A stretch of DNA of 64,000 nt from Hyphomicrobiales bacterium. Its GTDB lineage: Bacteria > Pseudomonadota > Alphaproteobacteria > Rhizobiales > Rhizobiaceae. The stretch is taken from NCBI GenBank assembly GCA_900465675.1, contig UBJR01000009.1:124001-188000 (forward strand), given 5' to 3'. Below the pieces are notes generated by a model. That model was not told where the DNA came from and made no database searches. It was given only the letters and a program-made list of their open reading frames with translations. The translations under genes were made by a program, and so were the position numbers. Of this stretch, positions 46,360 to 55,677 are shown piece by piece (position 1 is the first letter of the stretch; every line of letters starts with the position of its first letter).

Positions 46360-47994
46360 CTACCCCCTCAAAATGCCACCGGCCGCTACAACGGCTTCCG
46401 GCGTATCCACGTCCAGATGTGCCGCATCGCCAATATCGACATCGATCACAGGCAATCCGGATGTCTCAATGATATGCCGCGCCCCGACATCGCCTTCAAG
46501 CCGCATCACGGCATCGCCGAGGGAGCGCGGAAGAATGACCGGGTTGCCACGCTTGCCGCAGGACACCGCGCGAACGATCGCCCGTCCGGACGCCGTGCGG
46601 AATGCGGAGATCAGGGCGTCGAGATCGGCAGCCGTCACGCCAGGCATATCCGCGAGCATTACAAGCACACCATCCGCATCGCGTGCCGGCGCCGCCGAAA
46701 ATCCTGAAATGAGCGAGCTTGCCATGCCGGACGCGTAATCGGGGTTCTCGATGGCCGCCACACCCAATCCGGCGAGTGCAGCCTCGATCTCGCTCCCCCG
46801 GTGACCGGTCACGACGACGACGGATGCCGTATCGGCAGCAAGCGCGGTTTCGGCGGCGCGGCGTACCAGCGGCTTGCCGTCGAACTCCGCCAGCAGCTTG
46901 TGGGCACCACCCTCTCCCATCCGGCTGGCTTTGCCGGCCGCCAGGATGACCGCAGCAACTGTCACCGGCCGGTGACGCTCCTCGGCACTGTCCCGCGGCC
47001 GCGGCCGTGTCTCGATCTCCATCAGCAACCCTCCGACACCCATGCCCGTCAGATCATGGGCATCGGGTTTCTCTCCAGCCAGGATGCGATCCAGCACCCA
47101 GTCGAAACCGTTCTCCTTCGGACTGCGGGCGCAGCCCGGCGCACCGACGACATAGGTCTCGCCGATCCGCCCGAGCACCATCAGATTGCCGGGATCCACC
47201 GGCATGCCGACGCTCAGGATCTCTCCGCCGGCCTGCCGGATCGCCGCCGGGATTACATCATCTTCGTCGATCACGGCCGATGCCCCAAAGACGATCACGA
47301 GCTTCGGAAAGCGATCGGCAGCCACCATTGCCTCACCAATGGCGACAGCGACGGCGTCGCGCCCGTGAGCCACGCGCTGCTCGCGTGCCAACCAGTTGCC
47401 GGATGCTGCCAGCCGCCGCTCCAGAATGCGCGCCGTCTTGTCCATGACCACGGGTTTCAGCGACGGCAACTCGGTAGCGACAAGCGATACTGCATATTCG
47501 GCGAAAGGCTTGACCTCGAAGGCCACCGCAGCTCGCAAGGCATCGCACGCGGCCTCGACCTTGTGGCCTGACACCGCAAGCGGAATGATCTTGAAAGTCG
47601 CCACCATATCGCCCGTCCGCACGCGCGCATGATCTCCAAGACAGGCTAGCGTGATTGCCGGATCGATGCGATTGACGCGGTCGACGATGGCGCGGTCCGC
47701 GACAAACAGCCCATCTGCCGCCGCATAGACATTCACCCGCCCCGTGGCTGCCTCCGAAAAGCGCAGATGATCTGGCGCAATTGCCGCAGCAAGTTGCCGC
47801 GCCGCTTCGTCTTCGCTGAGATCCCCGTCCTCGATGCGCGCTGCGGTGACGCTGGTAATACCGGCGCGCCGAAGCGTTTCGATATCCTCCGGCAAAACGC
47901 GGTGGCCTTTGTGCAAGGTCCGGCCGGGCAGTTTCACCGCATGGGCCAGCATCAGTCCTTCCGCACCGGTGACCGGAAACTCGCCAAATTTCAT
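46360..47994 (-). CDS. Molybdopterin-binding / MobA-like nucleotidyltransferase fusion
   Basis: 544 residues. The N-terminal half (~1-330) resembles the MoeA/MogA molybdopterin-binding fold (KGHRVLPEDIETLRRAGI, VIDEDDVIPAAI, GAPGCARSPKENG). The C-terminal part (~340-540) is an NTP-transferase of the MobA/MocA type, with AVILAAGKASRMGEGG, the HKLLAEFDGKP Lys and VMLADMPGV with the metal Asp. Such fusions appear in maturation of Mo hydroxylases that use the cytidine dinucleotide cofactor. Its start overlaps the end of the XdhC domain gene, so it belongs to the cox-like block. Confidence 0.85.
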   Translation of the reverse strand: MKFGEFPVTGAEGLMLAHAVKLPGRTLHKGHRVLPEDIETLRRAGITSVTAARIEDGDLSEDEAARQLAAAIAPDHLRFSEAATGRVNVYAAADGLFVADRAIVDRVNRIDPAITLACLGDHARVRTGDMVATFKIIPLAVSGHKVEAACDALRAAVAFEVKPFAEYAVSLVATELPSLKPVVMDKTARILERRLAASGNWLAREQRVAHGRDAVAVAIGEAMVAADRFPKLVIVFGASAVIDEDDVIPAAIRQAGGEILSVGMPVDPGNLMVLGRIGETYVVGAPGCARSPKENGFDWVLDRILAGEKPDAHDLTGMGVGGLLMEIETRPRPRDSAEERHRPVTVAAVILAAGKASRMGEGGAHKLLAEFDGKPLVRRAAETALAADTASVVVVTGHRGSEIEAALAGLGVAAIENPDYASGMASSLISGFSAAPARDADGVLVMLADMPGVTAADLDALISAFRTASGRAIVRAVSCGKRGNPVILPRSLGDAVMRLEGDVGARHIIETSGLPVIDVDIGDAAHLDVDTPEAVVAAGGILRG

Positions 47995-48698
47995 CCCATG
48001 CCACCCTTCGGAGACAGGAGATTGCGCGAGCGCAGCGCCTCGATGATCTGCGCAAGGATGGCGACGGCGATCTCTGCCGGACTGGCTGCGCCGATATTGA
48101 GCCCGATCGGCCCGTTGATGCGCGCCAGCGCCTCATCCGGGAAACCCTCGGCCCTCAGCCGCTCGAGACGCGACGCATGGGTCTTCCGGCTTCCCAGGGC
48201 GCCGACATAGAAACAGCCGCGGCGCAGCGCCTCGGCAATCGGAAAATCGTCTATCTTCGGATCGTGCGTCACCGCGACCAGCGCCGTATAGGCATCGATA
48301 GGCTTGTCCTTCAGGACATCGACCGGCCAGTCGGCCGTCAAGTCGATCCCCGCAAAACGCTCCGGCGTCGCGAAAGCCGTCCGCGGATCGATGATCCTGA
48401 CGTCGAAGCCTGCCAGCGCTGCCATTTGCGCCAGGACCTGGCTGATATGGACCGCGCCGATGATGACGATATCAGGCGGCGGCAGATGGACGTTAAGGAA
48501 ATAGCGCCCGCCATCGGCCTCCACCATACTCGAGCGCCCCGAGCGAAAGGCCGCCGCTATGGCTTCGCCAAGCGCGCCGGAGAGCCGGTCACCTTCGGCA
48601 ACGACGCTCGCCCGGCCACCACCGAGATCGGTGACCAGTGCGGCAGCGATCCGTGCCTGCCTCAAGGCATTCAGCCGCTCGAGCGCCGCCAGCTCCAT
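47991..48698 (-). CDS. XdhC/CoxF C-terminal (Rossmann) domain protein
   Basis: 235 residues from the ATG at 48698. Corresponds to the C-terminal half of XdhC, with the Rossmann motif IIGAVHISQVLAQMA, the DPRTAFATPERF strand and FYVGALGSRKTHASRLERL. XdhC proteins bind molybdenum cofactor, help its sulfuration and deliver it to xanthine dehydrogenase-type enzymes. The N-terminal half is encoded separately just upstream. Confidence 0.9.
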   Translation of the reverse strand: MELAALERLNALRQARIAAALVTDLGGGRASVVAEGDRLSGALGEAIAAAFRSGRSSMVEADGGRYFLNVHLPPPDIVIIGAVHISQVLAQMAALAGFDVRIIDPRTAFATPERFAGIDLTADWPVDVLKDKPIDAYTALVAVTHDPKIDDFPIAEALRRGCFYVGALGSRKTHASRLERLRAEGFPDEALARINGPIGLNIGAASPAEIAVAILAQIIEALRSRNLLSPKGGMG

Positions 48699-49027
48699 TA
48701 GCCGAGCCTTTCCACATAGACGCGAATCCGCCCGCCGCAGGAAAGCCCGACGCGCCAGGCCGTCTCGTCGGCGACACCGAATTCCAGCATCTTCGCTTCG
48801 CCGCTGCCGATAACATCGAGCGCTTCGGTGATGACGGCGCCTTCGACGCAGCCGCCGGAAACGGAGCCTTCGAAATTGCCATCGGCATCGATCACCAGAT
48901 GGCTGCCCGCAGGCCGCGGCGCAGAACCCCAAGTCTCGATGACCGTGGCGATCGCCACATCGCGGCCGCTTCTCCTCCAGGCTTCCGCCGTCATCAGCGG
49001 ATCGAGACCAACAGACGTCTCGCTCAT
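48698..49027 (-). CDS. XdhC/CoxI N-terminal domain protein
   Basis: 109 residues, only the N-terminal XdhC/CoxI domain. Motifs are ATVIETWGSAPRPAGSHLVI and GSVSGGCVEGAV with the conserved Cys, then LSCGGRIRVYVE. Its stop overlaps the ATG of the C-terminal half by one base (TAATG), so the two halves are made together. It overlaps the VWA gene by four bases. Confidence 0.9.
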   Translation of the reverse strand: MSETSVGLDPLMTAEAWRRSGRDVAIATVIETWGSAPRPAGSHLVIDADGNFEGSVSGGCVEGAVITEALDVIGSGEAKMLEFGVADETAWRVGLSCGGRIRVYVERLG

Positions 49028-50286
49028 GCAGAGCCTCTCATTCTCTCCAGATACCGCCGCGGCTGGTACGCCTCGGCGCGGCCGTACCCGAGTGCCGCAG
49101 CAAGATCACTCAAGGAGGATAGATTGTGGACCGGCCGGAATTCGTCAACATGCGGCAGCATGGCGCGAACGCCGCGCGCCCGCGGCTCGAAACCATCGAA
49201 GCGCAGCAGCGGATTGAGCCAGATCAGCCTCCGGCAGGAGCGGTGCAGCCGGTCCATCTCGGCCGAAAGCTGCTCGACGCCCTCGCGCTCCAGCCCGTCC
49301 GTGATCAGCAGCACCACGGCGCCCTGCCCCAGCACGCGCCGTCCCCAGAGGCGATTGAACTCGTGCAGCGTCTCGCCTATCCGCGTTCCGCCCGACCAGT
49401 CGTTGACCGCAGCCGCACATTCGTCCAGCGCCTGATCCGGATCCTTGCTGCGCATCTGCCGTGTGACGTTGGTCAGCCGCGTCCCGAACAGGAAGGTGCT
49501 GACGCGCCGCCGCCGTTCGGTCAGCACATGCAGGAAGTGCAGGAAGATCCGCGTATACTGGCTCATCGAGCCGGAAATATCGGCGAGCACCACCAAGGGC
49601 GGCTGAATCTCCTTGCGCTCGCGGTAGCGCGGCAGGATCAGCGATCCGCCGGTACGAAGGGCGGCGCGCATCGTTGCGCGGGGATCAACCGTCGCGTGGC
49701 GATGCGATGGCTTGAATCTCCGGGTGGTGACACGGTCGAGCGGCAGCTGCAGGCGTGCCAGCTCCTTCTTGGTGAGCGCCATCTCCGCTGCCGACATCTG
49801 CGCGAAATCCATGCGCCGGATGATCTCGTTGCCCGACATCGTGAAGCGCGCATCGATCTCGATATCGGGCTCTTCGCGCGGCGGCTTGTCGGCGCGCCGG
49901 TCGCCGAGCAGCGCATCGCTTGCCCGGGTCTCTCCCGGTCTCTGCTTTTCCTTCTCCCGCGTATCCGGCGCCCGTGGCGACATCATCGCGATCATCTTCT
50001 CGACGAGATTGCGCGATCGCCAGAAAAGCCGGAACGCTTCGTCGAAGACAGCTGCATCCTCATGCCGCTTGACGAAGACCGCCGAGAGCGCCGCATGGAA
50101 CTCGTCGCGCGATCCCATGCCGATCGTTTCCACCGCCTCGATGGCGTCAGCGATCGCGGCCGGGCCAACTTTCAGTCCGGCCTTGCGCAGCGTCCGGCCG
50201 AAGAAAACGATATTGTCAGCAAACCGGCCGTCACCCAACGGAAGCGGCGGAACGACGATACCATCCTCTGCCTTCTCGCCCTGCAT
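49024..50286 (-). CDS. CoxE-type VWA domain protein
   Basis: 420 residues. VWA_CoxE family. MIDAS motif DISGS at ~236-240 in VLADISGSMSQYTR. The Arg-rich region SHRHATVDPRATMRAALR precedes it and TRIGETLHEFN follows. In Oligotropha, CoxE works with the AAA ATPase CoxD to build the copper-sulfur-molybdenum centre of CO dehydrogenase. Partner here is the MoxR ATPase directly upstream (3-base gap). Confidence 0.9.
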   Translation of the reverse strand: MQGEKAEDGIVVPPLPLGDGRFADNIVFFGRTLRKAGLKVGPAAIADAIEAVETIGMGSRDEFHAALSAVFVKRHEDAAVFDEAFRLFWRSRNLVEKMIAMMSPRAPDTREKEKQRPGETRASDALLGDRRADKPPREEPDIEIDARFTMSGNEIIRRMDFAQMSAAEMALTKKELARLQLPLDRVTTRRFKPSHRHATVDPRATMRAALRTGGSLILPRYRERKEIQPPLVVLADISGSMSQYTRIFLHFLHVLTERRRRVSTFLFGTRLTNVTRQMRSKDPDQALDECAAAVNDWSGGTRIGETLHEFNRLWGRRVLGQGAVVLLITDGLEREGVEQLSAEMDRLHRSCRRLIWLNPLLRFDGFEPRARGVRAMLPHVDEFRPVHNLSSLSDLAAALGYGRAEAYQPRRYLERMRGSA

Positions 50287-50289
50287 CGC

Positions 50290-51219
50290 CTATCCCGCAA
50301 CCCGCAATTCGTCCTGGACATCCTTCAGCACCCGTGCGCCCTCGCCGCCCTGAATGCGCGCGATGTCGTCCTGATATTTCAGGAGCGTGCCGATCGTGTC
50401 GGAAATCGTTTCCGGATCGAGCGCCAGCCGATCGAGCTCCGTCAGCGCCGTCGCCCAGTCGATCGTCTCGGCAACGCCTGGGTTCTTGAAGAGGTCGAGT
50501 GTCCTCAGCCGCTGCACATAGGCAACGATCTGGCGCGACAGCGTCTCGTTGCAGTAAGGCACTTTCCGGCGGATAATCTCAAGCTCCTGCTGCGCCTCGG
50601 GATAATCGACCCAGTGGTAGAGGCAGCGCCGCTTCAGGGCATCGTGCACCTCACGCGTCCGGTTCGTGGTGATGATGACGATGGGTGGTTCGTCTGCCCT
50701 GATCGTCCCGAGCTCGGGAATAGTCACCTGAAAATCGGACAGGACCTCCAGCAGGAAGGCCTCGAAGGCCTCGTCGGTACGGTCGAGCTCGTCGATCAGG
50801 AAAACCGGCGCACGCCCGTCTGTGGAGGAAAGCGCCTGCAGCACCGGGCGGCGGATCAGATAGCGCTCGGAAAAGATATCGGATTCGATCCGCGCGCGGT
50901 CGGTCAGGCCAGAGGCTTCCGACAGCCGGATCTCCAGCATCTGTGCCGGGTAGTTCCACTCGTAGACGGCAGAGGCGACGTCCAGCCCCTCATAGCACTG
51001 CAGCCGGATTAGCGGACGCCCGAGCGCCTTGGACAGAACCTTGGCGATCTCAGTCTTGCCGACGCCCGCCTCGCCCTCGAGAAACAAGGGCCGCTTCATT
51101 TTCAATGCCAGGAAAAGCACGGTGCCGAGCGCCCGGCCCGCAAGATAATCCTGCCCGCCGAGCAGCGCGATCGTATCATCGATCGACTGCGGCAGAAGCG
51201 GCGCGCTCTGATCAGCCAT
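50290..51219 (-). CDS. MoxR-family AAA ATPase (CoxD-like)
   Basis: 309 residues. Walker A GEAGVGKT at 49-56, Walker B VFLIDELDR, sensor and Arg-finger region TTNRTREVHDALKRRC. It is a chaperone-like ATPase that remodels metal centres together with VWA proteins. First gene of the block MoxR-VWA-XdhC(N)-XdhC(C)-MPT/MobA. Start ATG with GGAGG upstream. Confidence 0.92.
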   Translation of the reverse strand: MADQSAPLLPQSIDDTIALLGGQDYLAGRALGTVLFLALKMKRPLFLEGEAGVGKTEIAKVLSKALGRPLIRLQCYEGLDVASAVYEWNYPAQMLEIRLSEASGLTDRARIESDIFSERYLIRRPVLQALSSTDGRAPVFLIDELDRTDEAFEAFLLEVLSDFQVTIPELGTIRADEPPIVIITTNRTREVHDALKRRCLYHWVDYPEAQQELEIIRRKVPYCNETLSRQIVAYVQRLRTLDLFKNPGVAETIDWATALTELDRLALDPETISDTIGTLLKYQDDIARIQGGEGARVLKDVQDELRVAG

Positions 51220-51240
51220 GTCTCCTCCCTTTTGGAGAAG

Positions 51241-51735
51241 TTATAGCGTGTGATAGTCGCGGTTCATATAGAGGAGAGCCGGTTTTGTTTCGTCGAAACG
51301 CACGCCGACCACCTCGCCGAAGATGACGTGATGCGTTGACATCTCCTTGATTTCCATGACCCGGCAATCGAAGGAGGCGAGTGAATCCGAAAGCACCGGC
51401 GCACCCGTCACCAGCTTCTCGAACCTGCCCGTCGAGAACCTGTCCTCGTTGTCGAGCTTCATGCGTCCGGAGAAGGCATCGGCCAGCCCCTGATGATGGG
51501 CGCCCAGCGTGTTCAGCGCAAAGATGCCGCTGCGGAAGAAGATTTCATTCTTGGGGTTGCTGTTGTTGAGGCAGACGAGCACGCAGGCCGGACTGTCGGA
51601 GACGGAGCATGCGGCAGTGATCGTCACGCCGCGCTTCTGATCGCCGAGCGCCGTCGTCACCAGCTGGACATGCCCACCAAAGCGGCTCATGGCATCGCGA
51701 TACAGCGCTGGATCGATCGGTTGCCTGCTCAACAC
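51241..51735 (-). CDS. Flavin reductase family protein
   Basis: 164 residues from a GTG at 51735 with AGGAG upstream. FMN-binding split-barrel domain with DAMSRFGGHVQLVTT, GVTITAACSVSDSPACVLVCLN (split) and FALNTLGAHHQGLADAF. Reduces free flavin for a partner monooxygenase, which is not in the window. It is 21 bases upstream of the MoxR gene on the same strand and may lead its transcript. Confidence 0.9.
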   Translation of the reverse strand: MLSRQPIDPALYRDAMSRFGGHVQLVTTALGDQKRGVTITAACSVSDSPACVLVCLNNSNPKNEIFFRSGIFALNTLGAHHQGLADAFSGRMKLDNEDRFSTGRFEKLVTGAPVLSDSLASFDCRVMEIKEMSTHHVIFGEVVGVRFDETKPALLYMNRDYHTL

Positions 51736-51877
51736 AGAAGGTCTCCTGCGGCCTCGCCGCTTGTTGTTATGTCACTAATATGGCCGCCATCGGTTACATT
51801 TTCTACAATGAACGCGACGAAATGCTGCCTATTACGCTGTTTTTCTTTGACGATTAGTATTCGCCGGATAAAAGGGC

Positions 51878-52984
51878 ATGGACAAAGGTCAGGAGCCGGC
51901 GACTTTTATGAATATTCTGCGTGGCATAGCTGCTGTTTCGATGCTGCTGATGGCGGCGCCGGCAGGCCATGCAGCCGGCATCATCATCGGCGTCGTTGCC
52001 CCCCAGGGCGGCAATCTCCAGCAGCTCGGAACCCAGATCTTCGCCGGTGCTAATTTTCAGGTCACCAAGGATGGCAACACCTTCGTCGCGGTCAACGAAC
52101 CCTGCGAGGACAACAGCGGCGGCACGATTGCCGACGCGCTGATCGCCGCCAAGGTCCAGGTCGCCATAGGCTTTCTCTGCAGCGAGACGCTGGAAGGTGC
52201 CCTGCCGAAGCTGAAGGATGCCAATATCCCCGCAATCACCGTGTCCGTCCGCTCGCGCATCCTGATGGAAGATTCTCTGAAGAACGGCTGGCCGCTCTTC
52301 CGTCTTGGCCCGCCTGATGGTGCTGAAGCCGCTCGCATCATCGAGGTTATCCTGCGCGACTGGGCGGCCGCGCCGATCGCCCTCATCGAGGACGGCACGA
52401 TCCACGGCCGCGAACTGACCGAGGCCGTCAGGAACGCTCTTGAGCAGAACGGCCTGAAGGCGGCCTTCACCGACACCTACCGGCCGGGCCAGGAACAGCA
52501 GATCGCGCTTGTCCGCCGGCTGAAACGCGCAGGCGCCGCCAAAGTCTTCATCGGCGGCGACCGCTCGGACGTGGCGATCATCGCCCGCGATGCGGCGGCC
52601 GAAAAAATCCCGCTCGATATTCTGGGCGGCGACGCAATGCGGGCCGCCAATCAACCGCTAGCATTGGCGGACGGCGTGCACGCTGTCGCGATCCCCGAAT
52701 ATGCAAGCCAGCCGGATGGCAAGGCTGCCGCCCAGGCGATGCGCGAACAGGGCATCGAACCGGAAGGCTATGTGCTTCCCACAGCCGCAGCCGCAGCGAT
52801 CGCGCAACAGGCGGTGTCCGCGGCAAACGGCAAGCCGCTCGCCGATGTGCTGACCGGCACGCGCTTTGAGACGCCGATCGGTCCTGTCACATTCGGAGCC
52901 AATCACGAACTGGCGGACAACCCCTACCGCCTGCAGGAATGGCGCAACGGCGCCTTCACGATCCTCGGCGCGGCTTCGGAGTGA
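51878..52984 (+). CDS. Periplasmic branched-chain amino-acid type binding protein
   Basis: 368 residues. A Sec signal follows ([20 protein letters not shown], cleaved near AGHAAG). The ATG at 51908, at the signal start, is an alternative. Type I periplasmic-binding fold, with [17 protein letters not shown] at the N-terminus, [16 protein letters not shown] and [16 protein letters not shown]. It resembles LivK-type receptors. No permease or ATPase gene is adjacent, so the transporter partner is unknown. Confidence 0.85.
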   Translation: MDKGQEPATFMNILRGIAAVSMLLMAAPAGHAAGIIIGVVAPQGGNLQQLGTQIFAGANFQVTKDGNTFVAVNEPCEDNSGGTIADALIAAKVQVAIGFLCSETLEGALPKLKDANIPAITVSVRSRILMEDSLKNGWPLFRLGPPDGAEAARIIEVILRDWAAAPIALIEDGTIHGRELTEAVRNALEQNGLKAAFTDTYRPGQEQQIALVRRLKRAGAAKVFIGGDRSDVAIIARDAAAEKIPLDILGGDAMRAANQPLALADGVHAVAIPEYASQPDGKAAAQAMREQGIEPEGYVLPTAAAAAIAQQAVSAANGKPLADVLTGTRFETPIGPVTFGANHELADNPYRLQEWRNGAFTILGAASE

Positions 52985-53073
52985 TGATGCTGCAGATCGG
53001 GCACTTCGATCAGTTGCCCGTCGCGTCGCACACTGCTAAATCCGCGGCGAGCATCTTAACGAGAGAGATCCCC

Positions 53074-53751
53074 ATGACGCTGCCGATCCGCATCGCCCCC
53101 TCCGTCCTCGCCGCCGACTTCGCCAAGCTTGGCCAGGAAATCAGAGACGTGACCGCAGCCGGCGCCGATTGGATCCATCTCGACGTCATGGACGGCCACT
53201 TCGTTCCGAACATTTCCTTCGGCCCCGATGTCATCAAGTCCGTGCGCTCCTATACCGACGCCACCTTCGACTGCCATCTGATGATCGCGCCTGTCGATGC
53301 CTATCTCGAAGCCTTCGCCAAGGCCGGCTGCGACCGCATCACCGTCCATGCCGAATCCGGCCCGCATCTGCACCGCTCGCTGCAGACAGTGCGCAATCTC
53401 GGCAAGAAGGTCGGCGTGACGCTCAATCCGGCAACGCCGCTCTCCGTCATCGAAAACGTCATCGACGATATCGACTTGATCCTCATCATGTCCGTGAACC
53501 CCGGTTTCGGCGGCCAGAAATTCATTCCGGCGATGGCCGCAAAGATCGCCGCCGCCAAGTCCCTGATCGGTGACAGGCCGATCGAGCTGCAGGTCGATGG
53601 CGGCGTGACGCTGGAAACAGCACCCATTGTCGGCAAGGCTGGCGCCAATGTGCTCGTCGCCGGTTCGGCGATCTTCAAGGCGGGATCGCCCGAAGCCTAT
53701 CGCAGCGAGATCGCCGCATTGCGGGCAGCAGCCGAAGCCGGCCGCGTATGA
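53074..53751 (+). CDS. rpe: Ribulose-phosphate 3-epimerase
   Basis: 225 residues from the ATG at 53074, GAGAGAG upstream. TIM-barrel enzyme interconverting ribulose-5-P and xylulose-5-P. Motifs are [47 protein letters not shown] and VDGGV. Metal His and catalytic Asp residues are in place. It is part of a plus-strand run rpe-membrane protein-purB. Confidence 0.97.
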   Translation: MTLPIRIAPSVLAADFAKLGQEIRDVTAAGADWIHLDVMDGHFVPNISFGPDVIKSVRSYTDATFDCHLMIAPVDAYLEAFAKAGCDRITVHAESGPHLHRSLQTVRNLGKKVGVTLNPATPLSVIENVIDDIDLILIMSVNPGFGGQKFIPAMAAKIAAAKSLIGDRPIELQVDGGVTLETAPIVGKAGANVLVAGSAIFKAGSPEAYRSEIAALRAAAEAGRV

Positions 53752-53779
53752 CGGCACTCTCCGCGATCGCCCGCTGACC

Positions 53780-54265
53780 ATGGAACGCCTGCGCGCCGCA
53801 AAGCCACCGCTGCTGGATGTCCTTGCGGGCGCCCTGCTCTGGGGCCTGATGATGACGGCCTCGGCGACCGCGGCGCTTTATCTGCGCAACCGCTTCGAAA
53901 CCAGCCATCTTGCCGAACTCGCGCAGCTCTATTTCTTCGGCGGCCTGTTCGCCTGGCCGTTCATGCTGCCGCTGGCCCGCTTCTTCGCTTGGCAGCGCCC
54001 GATCGAGACCCGTTTCGCCGCCTTTTTCGCCTGCCTGACGATTGGCACGATCCTGATGACGGCGTTTCTGTTTTCAATGGATTACCGCATCTTCTATTCG
54101 CGCTGGCATGCGCCCTTCGGCAGCGTCATCTGGATTTTCGAGTTCATCTTCACCGGCGCCAATGCCGTCTACCAGTTCTCGGTACTCGGTGTCCGGCTGT
54201 TCCTGCCCTTCGGCCTGATCTGCCTGCTCGCCACCAGTTTCGCGCTGGCGAAACGCATGCGTTGA
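53780..54265 (+). CDS. Small membrane protein of unknown function
   Basis: 161 residues from the ATG at 53780. Four hydrophobic helices at about 10-35, 47-68, 79-100 and 118-152. No known family recognised. It sits 29 bases after rpe and 66 before purB, so it may share their transcript. Inner-membrane location is predicted. Confidence 0.75.
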   Translation: MERLRAAKPPLLDVLAGALLWGLMMTASATAALYLRNRFETSHLAELAQLYFFGGLFAWPFMLPLARFFAWQRPIETRFAAFFACLTIGTILMTAFLFSMDYRIFYSRWHAPFGSVIWIFEFIFTGANAVYQFSVLGVRLFLPFGLICLLATSFALAKRMR

Positions 54266-54330
54266 GATTGCCGCCCGTCTTTGCTACAGGGGCGCCAGCA
54301 AGTTTTGTCTACCAACGAAAGCAGTGAGCC

Positions 54331-55632
54331 ATGATCCCGCGTTACTCCCGCCCAGAGATGGTCGCCATCTGGTCGCCCGAAACCAAGTTCCGCATCTGGT
54401 TCGAGATCGAAGCCTTCGCCTGCGATGCGCTCGCCGAACTCGGTGTCATCCCCAAGGACGCGGCAAAGACCATCTGGGAAAAGGGCAACGCGGCGGTGTT
54501 CGATGTTGCGCGCATCGACGAGATCGAAGCTGTCACCAAGCACGACGTCATTGCCTTCCTGACCCATCTGGCGGAGTTCGTCGGCCCTGACAGCCGTTTC
54601 GTGCATCAGGGCATGACGTCGTCCGACGTGCTGGACACCACTTTCAACGTCCAGCTCGTCCGTGCTGCCGACATCCTGTTGGCCGGTGTCGATCGCGTGC
54701 TCGCCGCCCTGAAAACCCGCGCTTTTGAGCACAAGGACACCGTCCGCATCGGCCGCAGCCACGGCATTCATGCCGAGCCGACGACCATGGGCCTGACGCT
54801 TGCCCGCTTCTATGCCGAGATGGACCGCAACCGCGCCCGCCTCGTCGCCGCCCGTGCCGAAATCGCCACCGGCGCAATCTCGGGTGCCGTCGGCACCTTC
54901 GCCAATATCGACCCGCGCGTCGAAGAGCATGTCTGCGCTAAGCTCGGCCTGACGCCGGAGCCTCTCTCGACGCAGGTCATCCCGCGCGACCGCCACGCGA
55001 TGTTCTTCGCCACGCTCGGCGTCATCGCTTCGTCGATCGAAAACATCGCCATCGAATTCCGCCACATGCAGCGCACCGAAGTTCTGGAAGCCGAAGAGTT
55101 TTTCTCGCCCGGCCAGAAGGGCTCGTCGGCCATGCCGCACAAGCGCAACCCGGTCCTGACCGAAAACCTGACAGGCCTCTCGCGTCTCGTACGCATGTCG
55201 GTCGTTCCGGCGATGGAAAACGTGGCCCTCTGGCATGAGCGCGATATCAGCCACTCGAGCGTCGAACGCGCCATCGGCCCGGATACGACGATCACCCTGG
55301 ACTTTGCCCTCAACCGCCTTGCCGGCGTCGTCGAGAAGCTGGTGATCTATCCTGAGAATATGGAGAAGAACCTCAACAAGTTCCGCGGACTTGTTCACTC
55401 GCAGCGCGTTCTGCTTGCCCTCACGCAAGCCGGCGTCTCCCGCGAGGACGCTTACCGCCTGGTACAGCGCAACGCCATGAAGGTCTGGGAACAGGGCAAA
55501 GACTTCCTCGAAGAGCTGCTCGCCGACCAGGAGGTGCGCGCCGCGCTCTCCGAAGAGCAGATCCGCGAGAAGTTCGACCTTGGCTATCACACCAAGCATG
55601 TCGACACGATCTTCAAGCGCGTCTTCGGCTGA
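54331..55632 (+). CDS. purB: Adenylosuccinate lyase
   Basis: 433 residues. Cleaves SAICAR to AICAR and adenylosuccinate to AMP. The fumarase-superfamily signature GSSAMPHKRNP is present, along with IPRYSRPEM at the start, HQGMTSSDVLDT and GRSHGIHAEPTT with the catalytic His. Works with PurC at 60422 in the same pathway. Followed by a terminator. Confidence 0.98.
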   Translation: MIPRYSRPEMVAIWSPETKFRIWFEIEAFACDALAELGVIPKDAAKTIWEKGNAAVFDVARIDEIEAVTKHDVIAFLTHLAEFVGPDSRFVHQGMTSSDVLDTTFNVQLVRAADILLAGVDRVLAALKTRAFEHKDTVRIGRSHGIHAEPTTMGLTLARFYAEMDRNRARLVAARAEIATGAISGAVGTFANIDPRVEEHVCAKLGLTPEPLSTQVIPRDRHAMFFATLGVIASSIENIAIEFRHMQRTEVLEAEEFFSPGQKGSSAMPHKRNPVLTENLTGLSRLVRMSVVPAMENVALWHERDISHSSVERAIGPDTTITLDFALNRLAGVVEKLVIYPENMEKNLNKFRGLVHSQRVLLALTQAGVSREDAYRLVQRNAMKVWEQGKDFLEELLADQEVRAALSEEQIREKFDLGYHTKHVDTIFKRVFG

Positions 55633-55651
55633 TACCGTCCATCGGCATCGC

Positions 55652-55677
55652 AAACGGCGCCTCAGGGCGCCGTTTTT
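55652..55677. terminator. Bidirectional terminator purB / iron permease-like gene
   Basis: AAACGGCGCC (55652-55661) pairs with GGCGCCGTTT (55666-55675). Loop TCAG contains the stop codon of the minus-strand gene. TTTTT follows on the plus strand and a weaker TTT on the minus. Confidence 0.8.

Noticed and set aside
49126..51012. 628-codon plus-strand frame opposite the MoxR and VWA genes
   Set aside because: Arg/His-rich composition, no motif; both genes beneath have intact catalytic motifs.
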